From: Clostridia bacterium
GTDB taxonomy: Bacteria > Bacillota > Clostridia > Christensenellales > Aristaeellaceae
DNA length: 64,000 nucleotides
Direction: 5' to 3'
Assembly (NCBI GenBank): GCA_017524725.1
Contig: JAFXUZ010000087.1
Location: forward strand, 45,384-109,383
Shown: positions 27,880 to 36,037 of the stretch, one piece after another
Numbering within the stretch: position 1 is the first letter of the stretch
How the letters are laid out: each line of letters opens with the position of its first letter
Program-made: the position numbers and the translations under genes
The notes under the pieces: generated by a model
Told to the model about the DNA's origin: nothing
Seen by the model: the letters and a program-made list of their open reading frames with translations, nothing else
Databases searched by the model: none

Positions 27880-28812
27880 ATGATGGATTACAGTCGGAAA
27901 ATTGCGGAAAGGCAGTGGAACCTTCCGGACAAGGGGGAACTTGAAAGCCGCCGGGAGGAGACATATATCGACGATATCATTCAGAAGGACCACATTCAGC
28001 GGAAACTGATGGAACAATTGGACGGTATCCGGACTGTATTCGACGGCGGCGCAGGCAGCGGAAGGTTTTCGATCCTTCTGGCAAAGAAAGGCCTTCGCGT
28101 CACGCATTTTGATATTTCTCAATCAATGATAGACAAAGCCGGGGAGATCGCGGAAGCGGAAAAAGTCCTTGACAGGATCACTTTTGTGAAAGGGGCGCTT
28201 GAAGACCTTCATGATTATGAGGATAATGCTTTTGATCTTGTGATGTCGTTTGACGCTCCGATATCATATACATATCCTAATCAGGAGCGGGTCATCGGTG
28301 AACTGGTGCGTATCGCCCGGAAAAAAGTCATGTTCAGCGTATCCAGCAGACTGGGCTCTTTGCCGTATTTGTGCAATCCGATCCAGAAGAATCAGTTTAT
28401 TCTTGACGAACACAGTCCTGATCCGTTTGTGAAATGGTGTGTTTCAAATCGCGGCAGCATGATCGATTCGTTCCGGTTCAACAGGCAAAAAGCGGAACAG
28501 GTGATGGCAGACGGCCTTCTGGGGGGACAACAGGAAATAGACGAATATGAGCAGGGAAAGGCGCCGTGGTGCATTACATACACCTTCATGCCGGACGAAC
28601 TGGTTAAGATCATGGAAAGATCAGGCGTCCGCAATATCCGGCTGTCCGGCCCCGGCGCCTATGGGCGGACTGTTCCCCGTGAAATCCTTGTAAGGCTGAT
28701 GGCTGATCCGGAACAGAAAAAAGACTTCCTTGACTTCTGCTATCGGTATGATTCAAATCCGTATGTCTGCGGAATGGGCAAGGACAACCTGCTGGCGGTG
28801 GGTGAAAAGTGA
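27880..28812 (+). CDS. class I SAM-dependent methyltransferase
   Basis: 310 residues. Motif I is VFDGGAGSGRFSILLA, followed by VTHFDISQSMIDKA (acidic ribose ligand), and motif IV-like AFDLVMSFDAPISYTYP. The C-terminal half adds a substrate domain with YNP.Q-type residues absent, so DNA adenine or cytosine methylation is not indicated; a small-molecule target is more likely. GGTGAGG precedes the ATG. It overlaps no neighbour and follows the Nudix gene by 13 nt. Confidence 0.85.
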   Translation: MMDYSRKIAERQWNLPDKGELESRREETYIDDIIQKDHIQRKLMEQLDGIRTVFDGGAGSGRFSILLAKKGLRVTHFDISQSMIDKAGEIAEAEKVLDRITFVKGALEDLHDYEDNAFDLVMSFDAPISYTYPNQERVIGELVRIARKKVMFSVSSRLGSLPYLCNPIQKNQFILDEHSPDPFVKWCVSNRGSMIDSFRFNRQKAEQVMADGLLGGQQEIDEYEQGKAPWCITYTFMPDELVKIMERSGVRNIRLSGPGAYGRTVPREILVRLMADPEQKKDFLDFCYRYDSNPYVCGMGKDNLLAVGEK

Positions 28813-28898
28813 TCTTCAGATCAAACGGGGGATGGTCCCCGGTTTGGAAGGCATTTCCGGATACCGTACAATTGGAGGTCGGCGGGGAGGAAAAACGG

Positions 28899-29228
28899 AT
28901 GGAACTGTGGGATCTGTATGACAGTGAGAGGCGGCCGCAGAATCGTACAGAATTTGAGGAGCGTGTCGGATTATTATCTGAAAGAGGTCCTGCCAGTACA
29001 GCATATGATATTGTAAAAAAATATACGGAAGAAGTAATTGGAAAGTTTACCGGTGCTGACGTTGCCGCACACTGTCCGAGTATAGGGAGATCCTCAGCGT
29101 TTGCGGCACTGAAAAAACTAACGGAAGAAGGCGTTATCATCCGGCAGGGATCTGGGAGAGGTACCTTCTATGTCAGGGCAGACAGCAAAATAATTTTCGT
29201 CCAAAATAGAGTTGATTTGGACGAATGA
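28899..29228 (+). CDS. chimeric small protein: Nudix-type leader fused to a winged-helix domain
   Basis: 109 residues. The first 17 codons give MELWDLYDSERRPQNRT, a close copy of the start of the Nudix gene at 27345 both in protein and DNA. No Nudix box follows. Instead there is a winged-helix domain: TEEVIGKFTGADVAAHCPSIGRSSAFAALKKL, recognition-helix region, then GVIIRQGSGRGTFYVRAD as wing. This resembles the DNA-binding tail of Fic-type and other regulator proteins. GGGGAGG lies 8 nt upstream of the ATG. It probably arose by recombination between a Nudix gene start and a regulatory domain. Confidence 0.6.
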   Translation: MELWDLYDSERRPQNRTEFEERVGLLSERGPASTAYDIVKKYTEEVIGKFTGADVAAHCPSIGRSSAFAALKKLTEEGVIIRQGSGRGTFYVRADSKIIFVQNRVDLDE

Positions 29229-29437
29229 CATTGTGACTGGACGAAAACAGCTGTGCTTCAAACAAAGGCGCTTCGGGATATGGACCGGGCGGAGAGGAAC
29301 GGGGCCCTGACGGAACAGAGAAAAGCCCAGGATGCAAAGCGACCGAAAAATATAAATCGACAAGTAGGCATGATGCCCACCTATTACCCGTCGAAGATTA
29401 TAGGCTTGGTAAACCCAAATTCATGCATTGGAGGGAA

Positions 29438-29893
29438 ATGAAAATGAAAACCGGAAAGAGAATGACCGCTCTGCTCTGCGCCGCTTTGCTTCCTGCGTTG
29501 CTTCTCGCTTGCAATGGCTTGTCCTTTGCGGAATCCGGGGATGCCTCTGCTTTCATTCCGCAGTTGGAAGATTTCGCAGGGGAATACATCGGAAAGTTCA
29601 TTTCCTTTGGAGAGAACATGATTACCCTGGAGGAAAAAGACTATTACGCGCTGATAATAGAAGGTGATGAGGCCATTATTTCCGAAGGAATTGTCACCGG
29701 AACAAACGGCCCTGATACAATGACGATCAAGCTTGTATATGAAGATGGAGTATTGTACTGGCAGCCGGATGGTTCTGATGTTAAAGTGTTTACTCTCCGT
29801 AAGCTTGAAGATGGTACAGTCACCATTACCTTTGAAGTGAATCCGGATATTCCCGTTTTCCACTTTGAATTGGTACAGCGGGCAGAAGAATAA
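29438..29893 (+). CDS. small exported lipoprotein of unknown family
   Basis: 151 residues. The signal sequence MKMKTGKRMTALLCAALLPA ends in a lipobox-like LLAC with the Cys at about residue 26; a signal-peptidase-I-like SFAES lies just beyond. The mature part is a small beta-rich domain (GEYIGKFISFGENMITLEEKDYYAL, GVLYWQPDGSD, VTITFEVNPDIPVFHFELVQ). Lipocalin-like folds have this look, but no family is recognised. ATG 29438 follows GGAGGG. A 209-nt gap upstream holds a short Lys/Arg-rich frame (29253-29441) without a convincing ribosome-binding site. Confidence 0.65.
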   Translation: MKMKTGKRMTALLCAALLPALLLACNGLSFAESGDASAFIPQLEDFAGEYIGKFISFGENMITLEEKDYYALIIEGDEAIISEGIVTGTNGPDTMTIKLVYEDGVLYWQPDGSDVKVFTLRKLEDGTVTITFEVNPDIPVFHFELVQRAEE

Positions 29894-29982
29894 TCCGGGA
29901 ATACCGGATCAGCACTCGTAAATGAATACGCCTTTCATTTTCCGGCTTCAGCCCCGGCCGGACTTCATCAGTAAGTATGCCG

Positions 29983-30020
29983 TCGGGGACGGTTCAAGTA
30001 CCTGATCGAACCGTCCCCGA
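29983..30020. terminator. hairpin after lipoprotein gene
   Basis: A perfect 13-bp stem (29983-29995 with 30008-30020), 90 nt after the lipoprotein stop. There is no T run, so it may be a stability hairpin or a REP-like unit. Confidence 0.45.
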
Positions 30021-30578
30021 TGGCACATCTTACGTTTGATCATCTCATACGTCTCCCGACAGATGGTATTGACTCTGCTGGACTTTTTTACGCGCATTAT
30101 GGATTTTGTCCGCTGCTGCTGGCCAAATTCTTAAAAACCCCCAAATTGTCCGGCAGGAATGTAACGCCCTCCCTCTACCCTATCGCAAAAAAAGTCCTTT
30201 TCAGGACCGGCTTTTCCGGGTTCGTGTTCAGGCTGCGCGATGGAACGGCGGACAGCCCATGGCTCTGTATTTTGCGGTGAAACGCACAGGCAGGGCCGTT
30301 GATATTTCGCGTACTCCCCGCAGGCGGCTGTCTTCCTGTCCGTTCTTTACCGGGCCATACAGCCCATAGTCAGGGCGCCGTACACATGTACGGAATACTT
30401 GATATTCCGCTCCAGTCCGTTTATAATAATGGGGAACGCCGACGAAAGAGGAAAGCTGACGCGCGGCTTATCCAAGCATATTCCCGGTCCCGCTCCTGCG
30501 GCGATCCATACGGACCGGGAAGGAACGCAGTTTTTTCCCGGGGCAGGTCCCCGGGATATGATAAAGGATCGGGGAGCA
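30021..30578. other. gene-free stretch in the accessory island
   Basis: No frame here has a plausible start, ribosome-binding site and family resemblance. Short frames on the plus strand (30020-30280, 30299-30616) look random. I see no promoter of good quality or tRNA. It may be the remains of deleted genes. Confidence 0.4.
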
Positions 30579-30980
30579 ATGGAAATAAGGGAATACGAAA
30601 ACTTCCGGCTCGATGAGATCATAGATCTGTATAAGAGCGTCGGCTGGACGAACTATCTGAAGCGTACCGGCATCCTTCGGGAGGCATATTCAAATTCGCT
30701 TTGCGTGCTCGGCGCATATGACTCTGGCAAATTGGTTGGGATCATCCGGGCGGTCGGCGACGGGAAGACGATCGTATTTGTGCAGGATATCCTTGTATTG
30801 CCGGAGTATCAGAGGAAAGGCATCGGGACAGAGCTGCTGAAAGCCGTCATGGACAGGTATAAGGACGTTTACCAGATGGAACTGATGACGGACAATACGG
30901 AAAAAACAAAGGCGTTCTACCGTTCGGCGGGCTTTGCCGCGGCGGACGATATGGGCTGCGCCGCTTTTATAAGGATGTGA
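30579..30980 (+). CDS. GNAT acetyltransferase (small)
   Basis: 133 residues. Sequence order fits small GNATs: GWTNYLKRTG, LVGIIRAVGDGKTIVFVQDILVLPEYQRKGIGTELL (acetyl-CoA loop RKGIGT), then MTDNTEKTKAFYRSAGF. This resembles the YjdJ/PaiA-like group. ATG 30579 starts the domain; upstream in-frame codons have no family match. The substrate is unknown. Confidence 0.87.
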   Translation: MEIREYENFRLDEIIDLYKSVGWTNYLKRTGILREAYSNSLCVLGAYDSGKLVGIIRAVGDGKTIVFVQDILVLPEYQRKGIGTELLKAVMDRYKDVYQMELMTDNTEKTKAFYRSAGFAAADDMGCAAFIRM

Positions 30981-31074
30981 GCGGGAAGGACCGCGTCAAC
31001 CCCTGTTCCGTTCAAATGGGCGGCCTGGAGCGGGGGCGCCGGTGGGAACCCTTTCCCGAGGAGGAAAAAACGCC

Positions 31075-31605
31075 ATGGTCTATTACGAAGATGGGAAGCT
31101 TGTCATCCGCAGTATGGAAAGTACGGACGCCCGGGCCTTTACGGACGGACTTGCAGCCCAGGGATGGCATCCGGATATCGCCGTATATATGTCAAGGCTG
31201 AAGGACCGGGCCGAGGGAAAATGCGCTGCCCTGACCGCCGTATTCGAGGGCTGTCCCGCCGGTTATGTGTATGTGTACCTCAGGGCGGATGACGGTCCGT
31301 TCAAAGATACGCTCTGGCCGATCATCGTCGATTTCAACGTGCTGGAGAAATACCAAAGAAGGGGCATAGGAAACAGGCTGATGGATACGGCGGAGCGGAT
31401 CGCCGGAGGGTATGCGGATACGGTCTGCCTCGGCGTGGGACTGTGCTCAAGCTACGGCGCCGCGCAGCGGATGTACGCCAGACGCGGATATATCCCGGAC
31501 GGTTCCGGCGTGTGGTATCGGGGCAGGCAGTGCGTCCAGTATGAGACGGTCTGCACCGTTGATGACGACCTGATCCTGTATTTATATAAAAAACTGCGCG
31601 GGTGA
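31075..31605 (+). CDS. GNAT acetyltransferase
   Basis: 176 residues. The catalytic fold is seen in AGYVYVYLRADDG, PIIVDFNVLEKYQRRGIGNRLMDTAE (acetyl-CoA site RRGIGN) and SYGAAQRMYARRGYIPDG. AGGAGG lies 10 nt before ATG 31075; an in-frame ATG at 31042 lacks such a site. It follows the previous acetyltransferase by 94 nt. Acceptor unknown; the cluster suggests detoxification or antibiotic modification, which is inference only. Confidence 0.87.
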   Translation: MVYYEDGKLVIRSMESTDARAFTDGLAAQGWHPDIAVYMSRLKDRAEGKCAALTAVFEGCPAGYVYVYLRADDGPFKDTLWPIIVDFNVLEKYQRRGIGNRLMDTAERIAGGYADTVCLGVGLCSSYGAAQRMYARRGYIPDGSGVWYRGRQCVQYETVCTVDDDLILYLYKKLRG

Positions 31606-31713
31606 TCCCCTTTTCCCGGAGAGACCGATCGCAGCTGGCGCGTTCCGACGCTGCGTTATGTTCGGCCTGAACATCATTGACTGCAATTTGATCACGGAAA
31701 CGGAGGTACGGGA

Positions 31714-32787
31714 ATGAAGAATTATGAAAACAAAATGCAGATGTACTATGAAATGCAGTCGTGCGCGCTGACGAACACGGCGCAGCAGGGAGACGACATG
31801 TTCCGCCGGATCCGCTCGTCGCTGCCGCCGGACCGCCCCCGCAGGGTGGTGCTGCTGGGCATCGGCTCTTCCTTTCACAGCGCGCGTCTTGCCGAAAGCG
31901 AGTTTCGCGCGATTTCGGGCCTGCCGGTATCCTGCCTGACGCCCGAGGCGGCCCTGTGCGTCCTTTCCGAGTTCAGCGAAAACACCCCGGTGATCGCCGT
32001 ATCCCAGAGCGGGACCAGCACCAACACCCTCTTCGCGATCAGGGAGATCTCCCGCACAGGCGCGCCGGTTTTCGCAGTGACGCAGGGCCTGGATTCCCCG
32101 ATCGCTGGGGAAGCGGGGACGGTGGTCCCGATGTATATCCCCTGGGAAACGGCCGGGCCGAAGACCATGGGCGTCATGGCTTCGGTGTGCAGCCTGCTGC
32201 TGATCGCTTCTTCGCTCAGCGAAAAACAGGACGCCTGGGAGGAACTGAAAGCGGATATGACGAAAGAGGCCGGGGCCATGGCGGAAAACCTGCCCGTCGT
32301 ACGGGATTGGGTCCTGTCCCTTGCGCAGCCCCTGTCCCGCGAGACCGCATGGATGGTAACGGGACAAAGGGCGGCCTCCGCGGCCGCGGGGGAATGCGCC
32401 CTGAAGCTGACGGAGACAGTCAGGCGCACGGCGGTCAGCTACGAACTGGAGGAAGCGGTCCACGGCCCCTGCGCTTCTTTTATTGCCCGGCCCGCGCTGA
32501 TGTGCCTGAGCCTTCCCTGGGAGGATGAAAAACGGCCCGAAGCGCTTTGCGGCGCCTGCGAAGCCAAAGGAGGACACGCTTACCGGATCGGCCTGACAAA
32601 AGGCGCGCCCGGGACCGACGGGATGCGGGTGGAACTGACCTACGGCACACGGCGGCTTTCCCTTCTCCAGCTTCTTTTGCCCGCCCAGGCCGTCAGCGCC
32701 TGGATCCCCCCGCGGATGGGCATCGATCTGGACAGGAAAGAGGACGACCCGTTCAGCGCGGTGCTGGCGGGCCACCTGGAACCATAA
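31714..32787 (+). CDS. SIS-domain sugar isomerase/deaminase family protein
   Basis: 357 residues. Two SIS domains: the first has VVLLGIGSSFHSARLAESEF and IAVSQSGTSTNTLFAIREI, the second WMVTGQRAASAAAGECALKLTET and the conserved YELEEAVHGP. This is the layout of glucosamine-6-phosphate deaminase/isomerase-like proteins (AgaS, FrlB, GlmS C-terminal half). The glutaminase domain of GlmS is absent, so it probably acts in catabolism of phosphorylated amino or glycated sugars in the cytoplasm. It is 18 nt upstream of the amino-sugar kinase gene, and the two form an operon. Confidence 0.85.
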   Translation: MKNYENKMQMYYEMQSCALTNTAQQGDDMFRRIRSSLPPDRPRRVVLLGIGSSFHSARLAESEFRAISGLPVSCLTPEAALCVLSEFSENTPVIAVSQSGTSTNTLFAIREISRTGAPVFAVTQGLDSPIAGEAGTVVPMYIPWETAGPKTMGVMASVCSLLLIASSLSEKQDAWEELKADMTKEAGAMAENLPVVRDWVLSLAQPLSRETAWMVTGQRAASAAAGECALKLTETVRRTAVSYELEEAVHGPCASFIARPALMCLSLPWEDEKRPEALCGACEAKGGHAYRIGLTKGAPGTDGMRVELTYGTRRLSLLQLLLPAQAVSAWIPPRMGIDLDRKEDDPFSAVLAGHLEP

Positions 32788-32805
32788 AAGAAGGGGTGCG
32801 AAGGT

Positions 32806-33783
32806 ATGCTTTTCCTCGGATGTGACAGCGGCTCGTCAAAGATCGCTTTCGCCGTGTCCGACTTTTCCGGCCGGGTGCTGGTGAAAACGGAGTTTCCGGC
32901 CATCACGCTGTTCAGGGGCGGTGCGGACACCTATGCCGCGGATATGAAACGCTACATCGACGCCGTTCTCTCCCGGGCCGGGGTCGAGCCCGGACGCCTG
33001 GCATGCGCCGCTTTCGGCCTGACGGGCTATGGGGAGACCGTCACCTCCGCTTCGGATATGCGTTTCGCCGTGGAGGCTGCGCTTCCCGGCGTGCGGAGCA
33101 TCCTGGCAAACGATTCCGTAGTGGGATGGAGCGGCGCCCTGCGCGCTTCATCCGGCATCCACGTCGTCAGCGGCACCGGATCCGTCGCCTACGGCGAGGA
33201 CGGCCGCGGCGGCGCGGAGCGCGCCGGGGGCTGGTCCCTGTTCTATGGGGACGAAGGATCCTGCTATTGGGTGGGGGTCCAGGGCATCAACGCCTTTTTC
33301 CGGCAGGCGGACGGGCGCATGGAGCGGACGCTGCTCTATGATTATTTTATGGACCTGTTTTCGCTGAGCGATCCCCTGTTTGTCCCCGGCGCGTTTGAAG
33401 AAATGACGGATGGCGGCAGCGCGGACAGGGTGGCCGCGTTCCAGAAGCATGTATTGGCCCTGTGGCGGCTCGGCGACCCCGTGGCGAAAAGCATTTATGA
33501 CCGCGCGGCGGAGCAGCTTTCCCTTCTGGTCAAAGCGCTGAAAAACCGGCTGCGGTTTGAAGAAGAGAATGTGCGCGTCTCCTGGTCCGGGGGGCTGTTC
33601 AAAGCCGGCGAATGTGTGCTTGAGCCCTTTGGCGAAAGGGTGCGGTCCCTGGGCTGCGTTCCGGTCCCGCCCGCCTACGGCCCGCTGGCCGGGGCGGTGG
33701 GCTACGCTGCCCGGGCCTTCATGTCCCCGGAAGAAACGGACAGGATCATGGACGCCGTCGACAGGGCGGGACCGACGGGATGA
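32806..33783 (+). CDS. BadF/BadG-type ATPase, probable N-acetylglucosamine kinase
   Basis: 325 residues of the ASKHA fold. Phosphate 1 motif FLGCDSGSSKIAFAVSD; a further conserved stretch ILANDSVVGWSGAL; adenosine side HVVSGTGSVAYG; and GGWSLFYGDEGSCYWVG. This order matches the BadF/BadG/BcrA/BcrD family members that phosphorylate GlcNAc, rather than the radical-enzyme activators: no [4Fe-4S]-binding Cys pair is present. Together with the SIS protein it would feed an amino sugar into glycolysis. It converges with the MFS gene, the stops being 13 nt apart. Confidence 0.83.
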   Translation: MLFLGCDSGSSKIAFAVSDFSGRVLVKTEFPAITLFRGGADTYAADMKRYIDAVLSRAGVEPGRLACAAFGLTGYGETVTSASDMRFAVEAALPGVRSILANDSVVGWSGALRASSGIHVVSGTGSVAYGEDGRGGAERAGGWSLFYGDEGSCYWVGVQGINAFFRQADGRMERTLLYDYFMDLFSLSDPLFVPGAFEEMTDGGSADRVAAFQKHVLALWRLGDPVAKSIYDRAAEQLSLLVKALKNRLRFEEENVRVSWSGGLFKAGECVLEPFGERVRSLGCVPVPPAYGPLAGAVGYAARAFMSPEETDRIMDAVDRAGPTG

Positions 33784-33796
33784 GGGATCTGCCTTT

Positions 33797-34963
33797 TCAG
33801 GCTTCCCGGCGGCGCAGCACAAAAAAGAAAACGAAGCCCGTGACGGCGGAAAGGCACGCGGATAAAAGGAACAGCGGCCTGATGCCGAACCGGTCGGCCA
33901 GGATCCCGCCCAGCAGGGAGGACACCAGAATGCCCACCACGCCCTGCACGGTGGCCACCAGCGTCTGCGCCACGGTTTTGACCTCCGGGCGCACCTTCCG
34001 GCTGATCAGCACTGCGATGACGACGCCCTCCAGGATATTCACGAAGTTGAAGCCCTGGGTAATAAACAGCTGCCCGGTGCTCACCGCCAGATATGCGTTG
34101 CCCCAGCGAACGGCGGTCAGGAGGCCGAGGAGGGCGACTGTTTTTGCGGCGCCGAGGCGGCGGATGATGCGGTCGGCCAGGAAAAGGAACGGGATCTCCG
34201 TCAGGGAGCCCACCGTTACCATGATCCCGTACAGCGCGTTGCCGCTGCCCATGTCGCTTGTCGCAAAGATCGGGAAATAGGTGTGCCCTATTCCGTTGGC
34301 CGCGGCGATCAGCACATGGTAAAGGATCAGGAGCATGACGAACCTGTTTTTTATGAGCGACAGGGGAGATATGTTTCCCCCGCTCTTTTTTCTGTTGTGC
34401 CCCGGCATGGGCGGCAGGAGGAACAGGAGCAGGACGTTCACAAGGCAGATCAGGCTGTATACCCAGAACATTTTGACAACGCCGCCCTCTGTGCCGGCGA
34501 TATAGCTGACAGGGATCATCATGGCGGTATAGCCGACGGCGCCCATCATCCGGATGGGGCCGTAATCCCGCCCCGCCTGTTCGGCGTATTCCACGGACAG
34601 CGCGGTATTGATCGCGGGCTGCAGGCGGCGGAAAACGAAATAGACGGTGTACATCGCCAGGATGTAAATAAAGCTGCGGCTCAGGAGCAGGAGCGGATAC
34701 ATCGCGGCGGTCAGCAGGATCAGCCCCTGCAGCGTCCGGGTGCGGGAAGCGCTCCTGTCCAGCAGCGCGCCGAATACGGGCTGCGCCGCCATCGCCGCCA
34801 GGGAAGAAACGCTTGTGACCGCGCCGATCATGGTTTTGGAAAAGCGCAGGTCATTCAGATATATGCTGAAATAGGAGCTGACCGTGTCCATCATGAAAAA
34901 CGCGGCGTTGAATACAAGGAACGCCGCGTAGACGGACAGGGTTTTTTTGCGTTCCTTTTCCAC
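33797..34963 (-). CDS. MFS transporter (LacY/nucleoside-symporter-like)
   Basis: 388 residues, twelve hydrophobic segments. The N-terminal half shows FFMMDTVSSYFSIYLNDL, PVFGALLDRSASRTR (motif A loop), and RMMGAVGYTAMMIP; the pattern resembles the LacY/NupG-like PF12832/MFS_1 group. Given the adjacent SIS protein and kinase, an oligosaccharide or amino sugar is a likely substrate (inference). GTG 34963 is preferred: GGAGG is 7 nt upstream. A longer frame to 35005 would need TTG without a good site. The promoter lies at 35018-35045. Confidence 0.83.
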   Translation of the reverse strand: MEKERKKTLSVYAAFLVFNAAFFMMDTVSSYFSIYLNDLRFSKTMIGAVTSVSSLAAMAAQPVFGALLDRSASRTRTLQGLILLTAAMYPLLLLSRSFIYILAMYTVYFVFRRLQPAINTALSVEYAEQAGRDYGPIRMMGAVGYTAMMIPVSYIAGTEGGVVKMFWVYSLICLVNVLLLFLLPPMPGHNRKKSGGNISPLSLIKNRFVMLLILYHVLIAAANGIGHTYFPIFATSDMGSGNALYGIMVTVGSLTEIPFLFLADRIIRRLGAAKTVALLGLLTAVRWGNAYLAVSTGQLFITQGFNFVNILEGVVIAVLISRKVRPEVKTVAQTLVATVQGVVGILVSSLLGGILADRFGIRPLFLLSACLSAVTGFVFFFVLRRREA

Positions 34964-35009
34964 GGTAATGCCTCCATGGGCTCCGTCGAACGGAGAATCG
35001 GACAACCCA

Positions 35010-35045
35010 CAGGTATAATAATACGTAATACCTGACGGCTGTCAA
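35010..35045 (-). promoter_or_regulatory. MFS gene promoter with overlapping operator-like palindrome
   Basis: On the minus strand TTGACA (35045-35040), 16 nt, TATTAT (35023-35018). A 7-bp inverted repeat CAGGTAT-N11-ATACCTG (35010-35034) covers the -10 box, as a repressor site would. Confidence 0.65.
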
Positions 35046-35082
35046 CAAAACCGGAAAAAAATGATCATGACACGGGCGGAAC

Positions 35083-35111
35083 TTGACGTTTTCCACCGCT
35101 GTTGCTATGAT
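35083..35111 (+). promoter_or_regulatory. promoter of the gene at 35180
   Basis: TTGACG, 17 nt, TATGAT, 69 nt before the start codon. Confidence 0.75.
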
Positions 35112-35179
35112 ATAAAAAACGCAGGAACAGGATAAGGACCCGTCCGCCGGCGGCGACGGGGAAATAACGGAGGTCCGGT

Positions 35180-35884
35180 ATGAATAAGGATGTCGAATTA
35201 GCTTTGCTTTACGCGCCGATCGTCCATTTTGACAGGAACGATCCCATCCCGCCCCGGGCGGTCGGGGTCACGGTGTTCGGGGAAACAAAACAAAGCGCTT
35301 CCTTTCCCAAACGCAGGGTGGAGGTGCCGGAAGGCGCCGCATTCACCGTGGAGTACGCATATTATTTCGATTATGACATCGGTCATATGTACGACCTGGA
35401 GCATGTGTGGGTCACGGTCCGAAAGGACGGAGCCGTTATGGACGCCCAGGGAAGCTTTCACGGCAAATTCCTGAATATGCTTCTGCCGGGTTTTCCCGGC
35501 ACGCTGCCGCCCGAAGGCACCCACGTCCACGCCTTCTGCCAGCCCGGGAAGCACGCGTTCCTTGCCGCGGGGGAACTGACGCGCCTCTTTCCCAAATGGG
35601 ACGCGTGCTGCGGCCGGGAAGCGGGCGGCCCCGTGCTGATCGGCAATCCCTTCTGCGCCGAATACTCGCCCTCCGGAAAGGACCTGTTTGTCCCCGACGC
35701 GCTGGACGATGAATTATGCGTTCGCTACATGCGGGAACGCCTTTCCTTTGAACCTTCCCTGGAGTTTGAAGTCAGGCCTGTCGACACAAGTCTCTATATG
35801 CCCTGGGAGACCCTGTTTGGCCTGATCCCCCGCTGGATCCGGGCGGAATGCGGCAGGCTGAGGCGGCTGTACGGACGGGAATGA
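35180..35884 (+). CDS. uncharacterised protein, possible DUF946/Vps62-like fold
   Basis: 234 residues, no signal or membrane segment. The order APIVHFD...PIPPRAVGVTVF, YYFDYDIGHMYDLEHVWV, AQGSFHGKF, and HVHAFCQPGKHAF is striking, with repeated His residues. It recalls proteins of the Vps62/DUF946/NPP1 type, in which 'aPvv.fh..E.y.P' and 'YDLEHv.v' with a following His form a metal site; that is a tentative fold guess, not an assignment. It has its own promoter and GGAGG site and is divergent from the MFS transporter. Confidence 0.55.
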   Translation: MNKDVELALLYAPIVHFDRNDPIPPRAVGVTVFGETKQSASFPKRRVEVPEGAAFTVEYAYYFDYDIGHMYDLEHVWVTVRKDGAVMDAQGSFHGKFLNMLLPGFPGTLPPEGTHVHAFCQPGKHAFLAAGELTRLFPKWDACCGREAGGPVLIGNPFCAEYSPSGKDLFVPDALDDELCVRYMRERLSFEPSLEFEVRPVDTSLYMPWETLFGLIPRWIRAECGRLRRLYGRE

Positions 35885-35946
35885 AGTGCGGAAAGCGTGC
35901 CGGAGGGGCCGGCGGTACGGCCGAAACGCCGCGTCGGAATCCGTCC

Positions 35947-35975
35947 TTGACAAATACAGTGAAACTGGATAATAT
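35947..35975 (+). promoter_or_regulatory. promoter of the glycan-enzyme/ABC importer cluster
   Basis: TTGACA (35947-35952), 17 nt, TAATAT (35970-35975), 60 nt before the gene at 36038. Confidence 0.75.
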
Positions 35976-36037
35976 ATAATAAAAGGAACAATTCAAACCA
36001 CATTTTCTATCACATCCGATATTTTTCGGAGGTCATG

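Noticed and set aside
29253..29441. 62-codon Lys/Arg-rich frame before the lipoprotein gene
   Set aside because: No ribosome-binding site, no family resemblance, and it overlaps the real start at 29438.
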